Shown: positions 1-10,224 of the stretch, piece by piece | How the letters are laid out: every line of letters begins with the position of its first letter | Numbering within the stretch: the first letter of the stretch is position 1 | Source: Rhizobium brockwellii | GTDB taxonomy: Bacteria > Pseudomonadota > Alphaproteobacteria > Rhizobiales > Rhizobiaceae | Direction of reading: 5' to 3' | Assembly (NCBI RefSeq): GCF_000769405.2 | Contig: NZ_CP053439.1 | Coordinates: 2,852,001-2,916,000, forward strand | Length of the DNA: 64,000 bases | Program-made: the position numbers and the translations under genes | Notes under the pieces: generated by a model | Told to the model about the DNA's origin: nothing | Database searches by the model: none | The model's input: the letters and a program-made list of their open reading frames with translations, nothing else

Positions 1-121
1 GGCCGATCATGCAGACGACCTTGGTCGAACCGATGTCGAGCACCGAAACGACATGTGACCGCTTCGACGAAAGCGGCTTCAGGCGCGGCAATCCGAAATG
101 GGATGAACCGAACAAGCTCAT
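1..121 (-). CDS. ftsA: Cell division protein FtsA, N-terminal fragment (cut by window start)
   Basis: FtsA is the actin-like ATPase that tethers FtsZ filaments to the inner membrane and recruits later division proteins. Only about 40 codons are present. The ATG at 121 overlaps the ftsQ stop as ATGA, so the two genes are translationally coupled. After a short basic leader the peptide shows VLDIGSTKVVCMIG, the first phosphate-binding loop of the actin/hexokinase/Hsp70 fold, which is typical of FtsA near residue 28. The rest, and probably ftsZ, lies outside the window. The position right after ftsQ supports the call. Confidence 0.93.
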   Translation of the reverse strand, partial: MSLFGSSHFGLPRLKPLSSKRSHVVSVLDIGSTKVVCMIG

Positions 122-1050
122 ATATTCTGCCCCGCCTTCTTCAATTCTTTCGTACGCTCCGTCACTGCCGTCTGCCTGCGGACCGCCGCCTCCGGCGTCA
201 GCTGGATCGCGGTTCTGTCGGACAGTCTGAGATCGACTGCGGCAATGTCCCGCTCCAGGAGCTGGTGCTCCTTGTCGAACTTCGAAAGCGTCGCCAGTGC
301 CTGGTCGATACCGTCTTCCGGCAGCTTGACGACGACGCCGTTGTCCATGTGCAGGTCCCAGCGGCGGCCGGATATCCAGACATAAGCCTTCACGCGGGCC
401 TTCACGTCAGGCCACTTCGAGAAGGCGTCGTCGAGCGAAGCCGCCGCCGTTTCGGCATCGCGGCCGACGACGAGCGGCAGCGCCGAAAACTTGTTGTCGC
501 GTAGCGGCGCAATGACGCTGCCGTTCTTCTCGATCAGGGAAAGCTCCTGCCCGTGCTGCCAGATCGCATAGGCCTGGCGCTCCTTGAGCTTCACCTCGAT
601 CGTCTTCGGATAAATCTTGCGGACCTCGACATTCTCGACCCAGGGAAGCTGTGCGATCTTCCGGCGGGCGGCATCGACGTCGAGGGCAACCAGCGAGGTC
701 GTGCCGTCAAGGCCGATCAGCTGCAGGATTTCGATTTCGGAGGTTTCCGAATTGCCGGAGACCTTCACGTCCTCGATCGCAAAACCCGCGGCCGTCGTTG
801 TCGCCTGCGCGACGGCTTCGGTGTGACCGCCGAGCGACATGCCGTAAAGCCCCGTCGCGCCCAAGAAAGCGAGCGCCGAGACCGTGCCGGTATGAACAGG
901 AATGTAAATGCGGCCGCTGCAGAGACTGATCAGAAAGCGCGTGACCCGGCGCAGCGGACGCGGCAGTACGAACCGCTCTTCGGCTTCCATGATCGGAAGC
1001 ACGGCATGATGGCTGGGGCGCCCTATCTTTTTGACTGTCAACGCAAACAA
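118..1050 (-). CDS. ftsQ: Cell division protein FtsQ
   Basis: FtsQ is a bitopic inner-membrane protein of the divisome that links early and late division proteins. Starting at the TTG at 1050 it has 310 residues. It has a cytoplasmic N-terminus of about 45 residues, one membrane segment, then a POTRA-type domain ([11 protein letters not shown]... about residues 90-160) and the FtsQ/DivIB periplasmic domain. The reading frame stays open further upstream but only through the ddlB coding region, so the TTG (reading MFALTVKK) is preferred. That start overlaps the ddlB stop by 13 bases. An internal ATG (MEAEERFVL) about 20 codons later is the alternative start. The gene is coupled to ftsA downstream by an ATGA overlap. 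Confidence 0.92.
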   Translation of the reverse strand: MFALTVKKIGRPSHHAVLPIMEAEERFVLPRPLRRVTRFLISLCSGRIYIPVHTGTVSALAFLGATGLYGMSLGGHTEAVAQATTTAAGFAIEDVKVSGNSETSEIEILQLIGLDGTTSLVALDVDAARRKIAQLPWVENVEVRKIYPKTIEVKLKERQAYAIWQHGQELSLIEKNGSVIAPLRDNKFSALPLVVGRDAETAAASLDDAFSKWPDVKARVKAYVWISGRRWDLHMDNGVVVKLPEDGIDQALATLSKFDKEHQLLERDIAAVDLRLSDRTAIQLTPEAAVRRQTAVTERTKELKKAGQNI

Positions 1051-1964
1051 GACGCGTCCTCCACCATCCACCGGAGAAACTGACCAAACGAATAGCCGGC
1101 ATGACCGGCCATTTCGGGCACGAGCGAGGTTGGGGTCATACCTGGCTGGGTATTGACTTCCAGCCAGATGATTTCGCCGTCTTCGGAGAAACGATCGTCG
1201 TAACGAAAGTCGGACCGACTGACGCCGCGACAACCGATTGCCTGATGCGCCCTTAGGGACAATGTTTGTATTTTTTGGTAAATATTCGGTGAAATTCTCG
1301 CGGGGATGACGTGTTTTGAACCGCCTGCCGCATACTTGGAGTCGTAATCATAAAAATTGTGTCCCTGCGGCACCACTTCCGTGACACCAAGCGGAGTTTC
1401 GCCCATCACACCGCAGGTGAGTTCGCGACCGTAGACATAGCGCTCGACGATCACCTCTTCGCCGTAACGCCATTCGGGCGAGCTGACGATCTGTGGCGGA
1501 TGCGCCTGATCTTCCGTGACGATAACGACGCCGAAGCTCGACCCTTCGCGGACGGGTTTCACCACATATGGCGGCTTCATCGGATGCGTCGAGGGAAAGG
1601 CGAAACGGTTGACCACCTGCGATTCGGCGACCGGAATGCCGGCGGCGGCGGCAACGAGCTTCGCCTTGTCCTTGTCCATCGCCAGCGCCGAGGCAAGCAC
1701 GCCCGAATGCGTATAGGGGATTTCCAGATATTCGAGGATGCCCTGAATGGTGCCGTCCTCACCGAACGGGCCATGAAGCGCATTGAAGACGACATCGGGC
1801 TTCAGCGCAGCGAGTTTTTCGGAAACGTTACGCGCCACGTCGATGCGCGTCACGTCGAAGCCCTCCGCCTCGAGGGCTTCTGCGCAAGCCTTTCCCGAGG
1901 AAAGGCTGACAGGCCTTTCCGAGGAAAATCCGCCCATCAGGACAGCGACATGCTTGCGACTCAT
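1038..1964 (-). CDS. ddlB: D-alanine--D-alanine ligase
   Basis: The enzyme joins two D-alanines with ATP in the cytoplasm to make the dipeptide that MurF adds to the peptidoglycan precursor. The protein has 308 residues from the ATG at 1964 ([17 protein letters not shown]), a normal length for DdlB. Visible family signs are the N-terminal [11 protein letters not shown] loop, [12 protein letters not shown], the ATP-grasp core around [15 protein letters not shown], and the metal/substrate site [11 protein letters not shown] near the C-terminus. A GTG/ATG four codons upstream is possible, but the chosen start matches the family and has a G-rich ribosome site. It is the first gene after the break in the dcw run, so it probably has its own promoter in 1965-2180 driving ddlB-ftsQ-ftsA. 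Confidence 0.96.
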   Translation of the reverse strand: MSRKHVAVLMGGFSSERPVSLSSGKACAEALEAEGFDVTRIDVARNVSEKLAALKPDVVFNALHGPFGEDGTIQGILEYLEIPYTHSGVLASALAMDKDKAKLVAAAAGIPVAESQVVNRFAFPSTHPMKPPYVVKPVREGSSFGVVIVTEDQAHPPQIVSSPEWRYGEEVIVERYVYGRELTCGVMGETPLGVTEVVPQGHNFYDYDSKYAAGGSKHVIPARISPNIYQKIQTLSLRAHQAIGCRGVSRSDFRYDDRFSEDGEIIWLEVNTQPGMTPTSLVPEMAGHAGYSFGQFLRWMVEDASCLR

Positions 1965-2068
1965 CAACACCCCCAAAAAATAACTTCCATTTTCGAAATC
2001 GACGCTTGCGCGAAGCTGTCTGCGCCGTTTCGGGCCTTTGTCCGACCTGGGTGCATTAGAGCATCATT

Positions 2069-2076
2069 ATGGTTAA
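2069..2076 (-). promoter_or_regulatory. Candidate CtrA-type half site (TTAACCAT)
   Basis: On the minus strand the sequence reads TTAACCAT about 105 bases upstream of ddlB, with a second TTAAC about 20 bases further upstream. CtrA, the alphaproteobacterial cell-cycle regulator, binds TTAA-rich motifs and is known to control ftsQA in Caulobacter. The two TTAA elements here are not at the classic 7-base spacing, so this is only a candidate. Confidence 0.22.
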
Positions 2077-2178
2077 TGAAGTGTTTACTTTCGTTAACTT
2101 CGTATTGCCGCGTCCTTGATTTTTTAACCTTCTCTTCTTCGGGATTGTGCGATCGAAGACGCCGTCGATCCGCGAAAA

Positions 2179-2209
2179 CAAAAAAACCCGCACGGAAAAA
2201 CCGCGCGGG
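2179..2209 (-). terminator. Intrinsic terminator of aqpZ
   Basis: On the minus strand a 9-bp stem (CCCGCGCGG with CCGTGCGGG, one G-U pair) around a TTTTT loop is followed by about seven T residues. It lies about 30 bases past the aqpZ stop and separates aqpZ from ddlB. Confidence 0.85.
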
Positions 2210-2237
2210 CTCAATGGGATAGCTCGTTCTCTTGCAG

Positions 2238-2924
2238 TCAGTCGGCGTCGTCGAGGAATTTCCATACGAGCCCGCCGAGCGCTCCACCCGCAAGCGGCGC
2301 AATCCAGAACAGCCAGAGCTGCTGCAACGCCCAGCCGCCGACAAAAAGCGCCTGGCCGGTGGAACGCGCTGGATTGACCGAGGTATTCGTCACAGGGATA
2401 GAAACGAGATGGATCAGCGTCAGTCCGAGGCCGATCGCAAGCGGCGCGAAGCCGGCAGGCACGCGACTGCTGGTCGATCCCAGGATGATGATCAGAAAGA
2501 ACATGGTGAGCAGCACTTCGATCAGCAGCGCCGAAAGCAGTGAATAACCGCCCGGAGAATGATCGCCATATCCGTTGGCGGCAAACCCGCCGAGTTCGAA
2601 ACCCGCCTTGCCGCTGGCGATGAGATAAAGCAGCGCCGCCGCGGCGATGGCGCCGATAACCTGCACGACGATATAGGGAACGAGGCGCGCCGCGGGAAAC
2701 CGTCCGGCAACTGTAAGGCCAAGCGAGACCGCCGGATTGAAATGACCGCCCGAAATCCCGCCCACGGCATAGGCCATGGTGAGCACCGTCAGACCGAACG
2801 CAAAGGCCACGCCGACAAAACCAATTCCAAGCTCGGGATAGGCCGCGGCCAGCACGGCACTGCCGCATCCGCCGAAGACCAGCCAGAACGTGCCGAGAAA
2901 TTCGGCAACAAGACTCTTTTGCAT
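2238..2924 (-). CDS. aqpZ: Aquaporin Z
   Basis: This is an inner-membrane water channel of the MIP family. The protein has 228 residues from the ATG at 2924, the usual size, with six membrane helices and two half-helices. Both signature NPA boxes are present, at about residues 63-65 (HFNPAVSLG) and 184-186 (NPARS). The arginine after the second box is the selectivity-filter residue. The frame is open further upstream, but an AGAGGAGA ribosome site just before 2924 fixes the start. The gene lies within the dcw cluster on the same strand as ddlB, but a terminator separates them, so it is probably a separate unit. Confidence 0.96.
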   Translation of the reverse strand: MQKSLVAEFLGTFWLVFGGCGSAVLAAAYPELGIGFVGVAFAFGLTVLTMAYAVGGISGGHFNPAVSLGLTVAGRFPAARLVPYIVVQVIGAIAAAALLYLIASGKAGFELGGFAANGYGDHSPGGYSLLSALLIEVLLTMFFLIIILGSTSSRVPAGFAPLAIGLGLTLIHLVSIPVTNTSVNPARSTGQALFVGGWALQQLWLFWIAPLAGGALGGLVWKFLDDAD

Positions 2925-3112
2925 GGATATCTCCTCTGCCCTCAACCAGAGGGTTAGCAATGAATCTGTTACAATTCGATTCCGGTCAAGCACGCGGGCA
3001 ACGCCACGGCAAGCCTCACGCAAGGAAGGAAAACCCAAGGATTTGAGATGACGCCGGGGGACGCGAGCCGGTAATGCATGCGGGGCCGCGTCCCCTGTAA
3101 ACACTCCATGTT

Positions 3113-3141
3113 TTGACGTTTTCAGGGACCTGAAATAGCGT
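3113..3141 (+). promoter_or_regulatory. Candidate promoter with embedded inverted repeat upstream of the MHS transporter
   Basis: TTGACG (3113-3118) and TAGCGT (3136-3141) are 17 bp apart. The spacer is almost filled by a perfect inverted repeat, TTTCAGG-GA-CCTGAAA (3120-3135). The -35 element is good and the -10 element is weak. An operator inside a promoter spacer would suit repression. Confidence 0.35.
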
Positions 3142-3188
3142 TAAAACCCGCCGGCCTCCCACGGCGATTCACAAAAATACTGATTGGA

Positions 3189-4508
3189 ATGAAAATGTCT
3201 GACGCGATCTCCGCATCGCCGACTCCTGCCTCGAACAGCACGCAAGTCAATTCTCCGGCCCGCGTCCTTATCGCCAGCCTTGTCGGCACCACCATCGAAT
3301 TCTTCGACTTCTACGTCTACGCGACAGCAGCCGTCCTCGTCTTCCCGCATCTCTTCTTCCCGGCAAGCGATTCGAACGCCGCAACGCTGCAGTCGCTCGT
3401 CACCTTCTCGATCGCCTTTTTCGCCCGCCCCATCGGCGCCGTCATTTTCGGTCATTTCGGCGACCGCATCGGCCGCAAGGCGACGCTCGTCGCCGCACTG
3501 ATGACGATGGGGCTTTCGACCGTGCTGATCGGCATGCTGCCGGGCTATGATGCGATCGGCATCGCCGCACCCTTGTTGCTGGCGCTTTGCCGCTTCGGTC
3601 AGGGCCTCGGCCTTGGCGGCGAATGGGGCGGCGCCGTTCTGCTTGCCACCGAAAACGCTCCTCCCGGCAAGCGCAGCTGGTACGCCATGTTCCCGCAGCT
3701 CGGAGCGCCTATCGGCTTCATCCTCTCCTCCGGCTTCTTCCTCATCCTGGCGGAAACGATGAGCAACGAGGATTTCCTCGACTACGGATGGCGCATTCCC
3801 TTCATCGCCAGCCTCGCCCTCGTCGCCGTCGGCCTCTATGTCCGCCTGAAGATTGCCGAGACGCCGGAATTCCGCAAAGCCGTCGAAAAGCACGAGCGCG
3901 TTGCCGTGCCGATCGAGGTCGTCTTCCGCAACCATCTGCGCAGCCTGATCCTCGGCACCTTCATCGCCGTCGCGACCTTCGTGCTGTTTTACCTGATGAC
4001 AGTCTTCACGCTCTCCTGGGGTACGACACCTATGGAAAAAGGTGGGCTCGGTTATACGAGAGAGCAGTTCCTGGTCGTCCAGCTTGTCGGCGTCGTCTTC
4101 TTCGGCCTGACGATCCCGCTCTCCGGCTGGCTCTCCGATCTCTATTCGCGCCGCATCATCCTGACGCTGACGACGATTGCCATCGCTATCTTCGGCTTCT
4201 TCTACGCGACGCTGTTGACCAGCGGTCTCGCAGGCGCCTTCCTGTGCTCGATCATCGGCCTCGCCCTGATGGGCTTCACCTATGGTCCGATCGGCGCTGC
4301 CCTGGCCGCCCCCTTTCCGACCACGGTGCGCTATACCGGCGCCTCGATGACCTTCAACCTCGGCGGCATCTTCGGCGCTTCGCTCGCCCCTTATATCGCC
4401 ACCTGGCTCGCCACCCATTATAGTCTGGACTATGTCGGCTACTACCTCGCCGCCTCGGCCGTGATCTCGCTGGTCTGCATCCGGCTGTCGGGCCGCGAAG
4501 AAGTCTGA
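3189..4508 (+). CDS. MFS transporter, metabolite:H+ symporter (MHS) family
   Basis: This is a 439-residue inner-membrane transporter with about 12 membrane helices. The subfamily is shown by the N-terminal GTTIEFFDFYVYAT motif, the cytoplasmic loop FGHFGDRIGRKATL, RFGQGLGLGGEWGGA, and SWYAMFPQLGAPIGF. These are hallmarks of the MHS group, which includes the ProP, ShiA and KgtP types and carries organic acids or compatible solutes with protons. The substrate cannot be told from sequence. An ATG two codons later (MSDAIS) is an equally good start. It is transcribed against the dcw genes and ends in a strong terminator. Confidence 0.9.
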   Translation: MKMSDAISASPTPASNSTQVNSPARVLIASLVGTTIEFFDFYVYATAAVLVFPHLFFPASDSNAATLQSLVTFSIAFFARPIGAVIFGHFGDRIGRKATLVAALMTMGLSTVLIGMLPGYDAIGIAAPLLLALCRFGQGLGLGGEWGGAVLLATENAPPGKRSWYAMFPQLGAPIGFILSSGFFLILAETMSNEDFLDYGWRIPFIASLALVAVGLYVRLKIAETPEFRKAVEKHERVAVPIEVVFRNHLRSLILGTFIAVATFVLFYLMTVFTLSWGTTPMEKGGLGYTREQFLVVQLVGVVFFGLTIPLSGWLSDLYSRRIILTLTTIAIAIFGFFYATLLTSGLAGAFLCSIIGLALMGFTYGPIGAALAAPFPTTVRYTGASMTFNLGGIFGASLAPYIATWLATHYSLDYVGYYLAASAVISLVCIRLSGREEV

Positions 4509-4532
4509 AACTCGAGCAACAAGTGAACAACA

Positions 4533-4561
4533 AGCCGCGGCGGCCACGTCGCGGCTTTTTT
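4533..4561 (+). terminator. Intrinsic terminator of the MHS transporter gene
   Basis: AGCCGCG pairs with CGCGGCT around a short loop and is followed by T7, 25 bases past the stop codon. Confidence 0.85.
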
Positions 4562-4621
4562 ATTGATGCGGCGAGCACTTCCGGTTAACCGGAGCACTCA
4601 CGGTAAAACGGGGAACAGATC

Positions 4622-5551
4622 ATGCGATGCCTCATTACCGGCGCAGCCGGCTTTGTCGGTGGGCCTCTCGTCGAAAGACTGCATAGAGAGCGGATATGCG
4701 AGCTTGCGGTGACGACGCGATCTGCAGCCGCCAGCTTCCCGACATCTGTGCGGCATTTCCCCATCGAGATAACAAGCGAAACCGATTGGACAGCGGTTCT
4801 CGAGGGTATTGATGTCATCGTCCATCTCGCCGCTCGTGTTCACATCATGAACGACCGCGCAGCCGATCCGCTAGCGGAATTTCGTCAGATCAACACCGCC
4901 GCCACGTTGAACCTCGCCGAGCAGGCCGCCCGCGCCGGCGTAAGAAGGTTCGTCTTCATCAGCAGCATCAAGGTCAATGGCGAGGAGAACGATCGGCCCT
5001 TCCGGCATGACGATACGCCGATGCCGATCGATCCCTATGGCATTTCGAAGCTGGAAACTGAAATCGGGCTGCGTGAAATCGCCGCCCGAACAGGCATGGA
5101 AATCGTCGTCATTCGCCCGCCGCTCGTCTACGGACCTGGCGCAAGGGGCAACTTCGCCCTGCTCGTCGGACTTATCATGAAGAAAATACCGCTCCCCTTC
5201 GCGTCGCTGAAGAACCGCCGGACCCTGGTCGCCCTTCCAAATCTCGTCGATCTGATCATCACCGGGATGAAGCATCCGGGTGCTGCCGGAGAGACCTTTC
5301 TCGCAGGCGATGGAGAAGATCTTTCGACTCCAGGGCTTATCGAAGGGATTGCCGCAGGGCTGGGTGTCAAGCCGATGCTGCTCCCCTTCCCGCCTGCCTT
5401 GTTGCAGATGGGCGCGAGGGTCACCGGAAAGGCCGCCGTCTACCAGCGTCTTTGCGGTTCCCTGCAGGTCGATATATCCCATGCCCGCGACGTGCTTGGC
5501 TGGTCGCCCGTCGTCACGCCGCGCGAGGGCCTGAAGCTTGCGGCGAAGTAA
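4622..5551 (+). CDS. NAD-dependent epimerase/dehydratase family protein (UDP-glucose 4-epimerase-like)
   Basis: This is a 309-residue extended short-chain dehydrogenase/reductase. The N-terminal GAAGFVG matches the NAD-binding GxxGxxG loop (residues 8-14). HLAAR, the catalytic serine region FISSIKVNG and YGISK (the YxxxK catalytic pair) follow in order. RPPLVYGPGARGNF matches sugar-nucleotide epimerases. The likely substrate is a nucleotide sugar used for surface polysaccharide, but this cannot be fixed from sequence. A GGGGAA ribosome site precedes the ATG. The gene converges on murB with a gap of only three bases. Confidence 0.85.
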   Translation: MRCLITGAAGFVGGPLVERLHRERICELAVTTRSAAASFPTSVRHFPIEITSETDWTAVLEGIDVIVHLAARVHIMNDRAADPLAEFRQINTAATLNLAEQAARAGVRRFVFISSIKVNGEENDRPFRHDDTPMPIDPYGISKLETEIGLREIAARTGMEIVVIRPPLVYGPGARGNFALLVGLIMKKIPLPFASLKNRRTLVALPNLVDLIITGMKHPGAAGETFLAGDGEDLSTPGLIEGIAAGLGVKPMLLPFPPALLQMGARVTGKAAVYQRLCGSLQVDISHARDVLGWSPVVTPREGLKLAAK

Positions 5552-5554
5552 CCG

Positions 5555-6529
5555 TTACTCGCTCGTCACGCCGTGGAACGGACGCACTTCGCGGCCGGGC
5601 ATGAAGACGCCGAGGCGTTTGATTTCCCATTCGAGCTTGATGCCGTCTTTTTCGAAGACCTCGCGACGCACCTGTTCGCCGAGATATTCCAGATCGTAGC
5701 CGGTTGCCTGCCCCATGTTGATCATGAAGTTGCAGTGAAGCGACGACATCTGCGCTCCGCCGATGACAAGGCCGCGGCAGCCTGCCTCGTCGATCAGTTT
5801 CCAGGCCGAATGGCCGGCGGGGTTCTTGAAGGTCGACCCGCCGGTCTTTTCACGCACCGGCTGCACCGTCTCGCGATGATTGCGCACGGCGTCCATCTCG
5901 GCGCGAATCTGAGCGCGCTCTTCCGGATAACCCTCGAACAGCACGGAGGTGAAGATCAGATCCGTCGATGCGGTCGAATGCCGGTAGGAATAGCCCATCT
6001 CGGCATTGGAAAGCACATGCTTGTCGCCCTTGCGGTCGACCGCATGGACTTCGATCAGCCGCTCGCGCGTCTCGACGCCGTTGGCGCCGGCATTCATGCG
6101 CGCCGCGCCGCCGATGCCGCCGGGGATGCCGTAGAAGAAATGGAAGCCGCCGATGCCGTTGTCCATCGCCATCGCCGCCACATGTTTGTCAGGGCAGATG
6201 GCGCCGGCCAGGATGCGGTTTTCGCCGGCAAGCTCGACGAAGCCGAACCCCTTGGCCGACAGGCGCAGCACGACGCCGGGAATGCCGCCGTCGCGCACCA
6301 GGATGTTGGAGCCGACGCCGACCACCGTCAGCGGCACCTCTTCCGGCAATATCTTCAGGAAGGCGACGAGATCGTCGATGTCATGCGGCTGAAACATCAG
6401 CTCGGCTAGGCCACCGGCCCTGAACCAGGTGACACGGTCCATTGGGGCATCCGGCGTGATACGGCCGCGGATATCCTTTACACCCTCTCCGAGAGACGCG
6501 AGAAGCTTTTCCCCATTCACCTGTTTCAT
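5555..6529 (-). CDS. murB: UDP-N-acetylenolpyruvoylglucosamine reductase MurB
   Basis: MurB is the cytoplasmic FAD enzyme that reduces the enolpyruvyl group with NADPH to give UDP-N-acetylmuramic acid. It has 324 residues. The FAD-binding region [17 protein letters not shown] (about 70-86), [21 protein letters not shown] (about 131-151), the SYRHS tyrosine region, and [14 protein letters not shown] with the catalytic serine are all visible. The ATG overlaps the murC stop by four bases. It is the last gene of the upstream dcw block. The aqpZ/MHS/epimerase genes separate it from ddlB. Confidence 0.97.
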   Translation of the reverse strand: MKQVNGEKLLASLGEGVKDIRGRITPDAPMDRVTWFRAGGLAELMFQPHDIDDLVAFLKILPEEVPLTVVGVGSNILVRDGGIPGVVLRLSAKGFGFVELAGENRILAGAICPDKHVAAMAMDNGIGGFHFFYGIPGGIGGAARMNAGANGVETRERLIEVHAVDRKGDKHVLSNAEMGYSYRHSTASTDLIFTSVLFEGYPEERAQIRAEMDAVRNHRETVQPVREKTGGSTFKNPAGHSAWKLIDEAGCRGLVIGGAQMSSLHCNFMINMGQATGYDLEYLGEQVRREVFEKDGIKLEWEIKRLGVFMPGREVRPFHGVTSE

Positions 6530-7941
6530 ACGGACTTTCCCGATAGGCCTTCCAGTTGCTTGGGCAGCGCCGCCGCCCAGGATGTGATGCTCCCAGCCCC
6601 CAACAAAACCACGAAATCGCCAGGCTTTGCAACCTCCGCGACCATCTGCGGCAGAAGCTCCGCCGAGCTTAGAAAGCGGGCGTCGCGATGGCCGCCGGAT
6701 TTTATGCGCGAGACCAGCGACACGGAATCGATACCCTCGATCGGATCCTCGCCTGCTGCATAGACGGGTGCCAGGAAGATGCTGTCGGCATCGTTGAAGC
6801 AGGCGGCGAATTCCTCGAACAGGCTCGCAAGACGGCTAAAGCGATGCGGCTGGTGGACGGCGATGACACGCCCCTTGCAGGATTCTCGGGCGGCGCGCAG
6901 CACCGCCTTGATCTCGACGGGATGGTGGCCGTAATCGTCGAAGATCTGCACCCCGTTCCATTCGCCCGTCAGCGTGAAGCGGCGCTTGACGCCGCCGAAG
7001 GAGGCAAGCCCCTTGGCGATATCGGCGCTCGATATGCCGAGCCGGTTGGCAACGGCGATCGCCGCCGTTGCGTTGGAGATATTATGCCGTCCGGGCATCG
7101 GCATGACCAGCCCCTTGAGCTCGATCACCTGGCCGGTGCGGCGGCGGCGGATTTCGACGTCGAAGATCGAGCGCGTGCCGTCGATGCGCACATTCATGAA
7201 ACGCACGTCGGCTTGCGGGTTTTCGCCGTAGGTGATGATCTTGCGGTCCTCGATGCGGCCGACCAGGGACTGCACCTCGGGATGGTCGAGGCACATGACG
7301 CCGAAGCCGTAGAACGGCACATTCTCGACGAATTGCCGGAAGGCGGCGCGCACAGCGTCGAAATTGCCGTAATGGTCGAGATGTTCCGGGTCGATATTGG
7401 TGATGACGGCGACATCGGCCGGAAGCTTCAGGAAGGTGCCGTCCGATTCATCGGCCTCGACCACCATCCACTCGCCCTCGCCCATGCGAGCATTGGTGCC
7501 GTAGGCATTGATGATGCCGCCATTGATGACGGTCGGGTCAAGCCCGCCGGCTTCGAGCAGTGTGGCGACCAGCGAGGTGGTTGTCGTCTTGCCGTGCGTG
7601 CCGCCGATGGCGATCGCATTGCGGAAGCGCATCAGCTCGGCCAGCATTTCGGCACGGCGCACCACCGGCAGCAGCTTTTCGCGCGCGGCGATGAGTTCCG
7701 GATTGCTCTTCTTGATCGCCGTCGAGACGACGACGACTTCCGCCTCACCCAGGTTTTCTGCCCGGTGACCGACGAACACTTCGATGCCCTTGTCACGCAG
7801 ACGCTGGACATTGGCGCTGTCGGCCTGGTCGGATCCCTGCACCTTGTGGCCGAGATTGTGCAGCACCTCGGCAATACCGCTCATGCCGATGCCGCCGATG
7901 CCGATGAAATGGACGAGACCGATCGTCTTCGGCAGTTTCAT
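6526..7941 (-). CDS. murC: UDP-N-acetylmuramate--L-alanine ligase MurC
   Basis: MurC adds L-alanine to UDP-MurNAc with ATP, the first step of stem-peptide synthesis. It has 471 residues, standard for the family. The N-terminal Rossmann loop [12 protein letters not shown] (11-22), the ATP loop [10 protein letters not shown] (about 113-122), [24 protein letters not shown] and DDYGHHP are all Mur-ligase hallmarks. The start overlaps the murG stop by four bases and the end overlaps murB by four, consistent with one transcript. Confidence 0.98.
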   Translation of the reverse strand: MKLPKTIGLVHFIGIGGIGMSGIAEVLHNLGHKVQGSDQADSANVQRLRDKGIEVFVGHRAENLGEAEVVVVSTAIKKSNPELIAAREKLLPVVRRAEMLAELMRFRNAIAIGGTHGKTTTTSLVATLLEAGGLDPTVINGGIINAYGTNARMGEGEWMVVEADESDGTFLKLPADVAVITNIDPEHLDHYGNFDAVRAAFRQFVENVPFYGFGVMCLDHPEVQSLVGRIEDRKIITYGENPQADVRFMNVRIDGTRSIFDVEIRRRRTGQVIELKGLVMPMPGRHNISNATAAIAVANRLGISSADIAKGLASFGGVKRRFTLTGEWNGVQIFDDYGHHPVEIKAVLRAARESCKGRVIAVHQPHRFSRLASLFEEFAACFNDADSIFLAPVYAAGEDPIEGIDSVSLVSRIKSGGHRDARFLSSAELLPQMVAEVAKPGDFVVLLGAGSITSWAAALPKQLEGLSGKSV

Positions 7942-9062
7942 GCGCGTGTCCTCTTGAATTCCGCAATTGTCCGTCTGGCGGCAATAGCCTCAACCATGTC
8001 GGCAAGCAAGTTCGCGGCATCAGGTTTCCCGGCGAGTTTCGCCGCCGCCGCCATGTGCGAAAGCTTTTCCGGATCGTTCATCACAGCCGTCAGGATTGCC
8101 GCGATCTTCTCCGGCGAAAGCTCCGACTGGGCGATCACCTTCGCCCCGCCGGTCGCAGCGAGCGCCGCCGCATTCGCCGCCTGGTCGTGATCGAGAGCGT
8201 GTGGGTAAGGCACGAGCACGGCCGGACGGCCGATGACGGAGATTTCCGAAACCGTCGAGGCGCCCGAACGGCAGATGACGAGATGCGCCCTCGCCAGCCT
8301 CTCGGCCATGTCGGTAAAGAAGGGGGCGATATCGGCTCCCATCTCCAGCTTGGCGACGCAGCCGCTGACCATCTCCATATCCTCGGGACGCACCTGCTGG
8401 GTGATGCGCAGGCGCACGCGAAGCGCGTCGTCGAGCAGGCTGATCGCCGTCGGCAGCGCCTTGGAGAAATATTGCGCGCCCTGGCTGCCACCGAAGACGA
8501 CGAGGTTGAAGGCCTCACCGGGATGCGACGGTGTGTAAGGCACCTCGGCCGCGGCGACGATTGCCGGGCGGACCGGATTGCCTGTCGTCACCGTCTTGTC
8601 CGGAAAGGCCGCCCCCCCCTCCGGTAGGAAACCGCCGGCGATGGCCTGCACGCGGGTTGCCAAGGCCTTGTTGGCGCGGCCCATCACCGCATTCTGCTCG
8701 TGGATCATCGACGGCACGCCAAGCCGGGTCGCTGCAAGCAGCGGCGGCACGGTGGGATAACCGCCGAAACCGACGACGATGACCGGCCGCAGCCGCTGGA
8801 TCAGCTTCTTTGCAGTCCGCATGCCGCTCCAGAGTGTCCATAGCGAGCGGGCGACGGCAACCGGGTTCTTCGAGCCGATCGTCGCCGACGGTACGACATG
8901 GATCTCCTCGGCCGGGAACTTGCCGGCATACCGTTCGGCTCGGCTGTCCGTGACGAGATGCACCGAGTAGCCGCGCTCCTTCAGCTTGAAGGCCAGCGCC
9001 TCCGCCGGGAACACATGGCCGCCGGTTCCCCCGGCGGCAAGCAGCACGATGCCTTTGCTCAT
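7938..9062 (-). CDS. murG: UDP-GlcNAc:undecaprenyl-PP-MurNAc-pentapeptide GlcNAc transferase MurG
   Basis: MurG adds GlcNAc to lipid I at the inner face of the membrane to make lipid II. It is a GT28 enzyme of 374 residues. The N-terminal glycine loop [52 protein letters not shown] and the donor-site segment [13 protein letters not shown] ... [14 protein letters not shown] are all present. It lies between ftsW (six bases upstream) and murC (overlapping), with a GGAG ribosome site before the ATG. Confidence 0.98.
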   Translation of the reverse strand: MSKGIVLLAAGGTGGHVFPAEALAFKLKERGYSVHLVTDSRAERYAGKFPAEEIHVVPSATIGSKNPVAVARSLWTLWSGMRTAKKLIQRLRPVIVVGFGGYPTVPPLLAATRLGVPSMIHEQNAVMGRANKALATRVQAIAGGFLPEGGAAFPDKTVTTGNPVRPAIVAAAEVPYTPSHPGEAFNLVVFGGSQGAQYFSKALPTAISLLDDALRVRLRITQQVRPEDMEMVSGCVAKLEMGADIAPFFTDMAERLARAHLVICRSGASTVSEISVIGRPAVLVPYPHALDHDQAANAAALAATGGAKVIAQSELSPEKIAAILTAVMNDPEKLSHMAAAAKLAGKPDAANLLADMVEAIAARRTIAEFKRTRA

Positions 9063-9068
9063 GGTCTT

Positions 9069-10223
9069 CTACTCCGCCGGCATGCCGTGCGGGACGCGGA
9101 AAAGGCTCCGGTCCTGCGCGCGTTTTTCCGGTCGATGGCGGGTCAGCGCCAGAATGAAGCCGGCGGTGACGCAGATCGCCACCATGGACGAGCCGCCATA
9201 GGAAATCAGCGGCAGCGTCATGCCCTTCGCCGGCAGCAGTTCGAGATTGACGCCGATATTGATGATCGACTGGATGCCCATCTGCAGCACCAGGCCGGCG
9301 ACGGCGAAGCGGTTGAAGTCATTCCGTTCGCGATAGGCATGCGAGAGGCCGCGTAGCACCAGCACGGTAAACAGCGCAACGAGCGCCATGCAGAAGACGA
9401 TGCCGAATTCCTCGGCCGCGACCGAGAAGATGAAGTCGGTATGCGCATCCGGGATGATGCGCTTGACGATGCCCTCGCCCGGCCCCTGGCCGAACCAGCT
9501 GCCGCGAATGATCGCCTCGCGCGCCGTATCGATCTGGAAAGTATCGCCCTCGCCGGTCATGAACTTGTCGATGCGCAACGCAACGTGCGGGAAAACGTAA
9601 TAGGCGCCGAGCAAGCCGCCGGCGCCGCCGATGCCGAGCAGCATGATCCAGATCCATGGCATGCCGGCCATGAAGAACATTCCGCCCCAGACGGCCGTGG
9701 TCAGGATAGTCTGGCCGAGGTCCGGCTGCGCGACGAGAAGGGCCGCGACGATGCCGAACAGAATGATGGCAAAGAGATTGCCGGGAATCTCCGGCTGGCG
9801 CGCATGTTCGGCAAACAGCCAGGCGCAGACCACGACGAAAGCAGGCTTCATGAATTCCGACGGCTGGATGGAAAGGCCGGCGATCCAGATCCAGCGCCTG
9901 CCACCCTTGACCTCCTGCCCGACGAACAGCACCAGCACCATCATGGCGACCGAGATGATCAGGATCAGAATTGCGGTTCGCCGCACCTGGCGTGGTGTCA
10001 GGAACGATAGCCCGAGCATGACGCCGATCGAAGGGATCATGAAGGCGGCATGGCGCTTGACGAAGTGGAAAGGCTCGAGCCCGATACGTTCGGCGACCGC
10101 GGGAGATGCCGCAAAGGACAGCATGAAGCCGATGCCCATCAGGAAGATGAACATCGCCAGAAAGAAGCGGTCGATGGTCCAGAACCAATCGGCCAGAGGC
10201 CCACGTTCCGCGCGGCTTACCAT
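9069..10223 (-). CDS. ftsW: Peptidoglycan glycosyltransferase FtsW
   Basis: FtsW is the SEDS-family polytopic membrane protein that polymerises lipid II at the septum with its partner FtsI. It has 384 residues and about ten membrane segments. Family motifs include the KGGRRWIWIAGLSIQPSEFMKP region near the middle, the large periplasmic loop with QGPGEGIVKRIIPDAHTDFIFSV, and the C-terminal PLISYGGSSM segment. It starts one base after the murD stop. Linkage to ftsI and murG supports FtsW rather than RodA. Confidence 0.97.
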   Translation of the reverse strand: MVSRAERGPLADWFWTIDRFFLAMFIFLMGIGFMLSFAASPAVAERIGLEPFHFVKRHAAFMIPSIGVMLGLSFLTPRQVRRTAILILIISVAMMVLVLFVGQEVKGGRRWIWIAGLSIQPSEFMKPAFVVVCAWLFAEHARQPEIPGNLFAIILFGIVAALLVAQPDLGQTILTTAVWGGMFFMAGMPWIWIMLLGIGGAGGLLGAYYVFPHVALRIDKFMTGEGDTFQIDTAREAIIRGSWFGQGPGEGIVKRIIPDAHTDFIFSVAAEEFGIVFCMALVALFTVLVLRGLSHAYRERNDFNRFAVAGLVLQMGIQSIINIGVNLELLPAKGMTLPLISYGGSSMVAICVTAGFILALTRHRPEKRAQDRSLFRVPHGMPAE

Positions 10224-10224
10224 G

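Noticed and set aside
3141..4547. A 468-codon minus-strand frame opposite the MHS transporter
   Set aside because: Highly charged repetitive composition typical of antisense frames; the transporter on the plus strand is clear.
6688..8190. A 500-codon plus-strand frame opposite murC/murG
   Set aside because: It is an antisense shadow of two well-supported genes.
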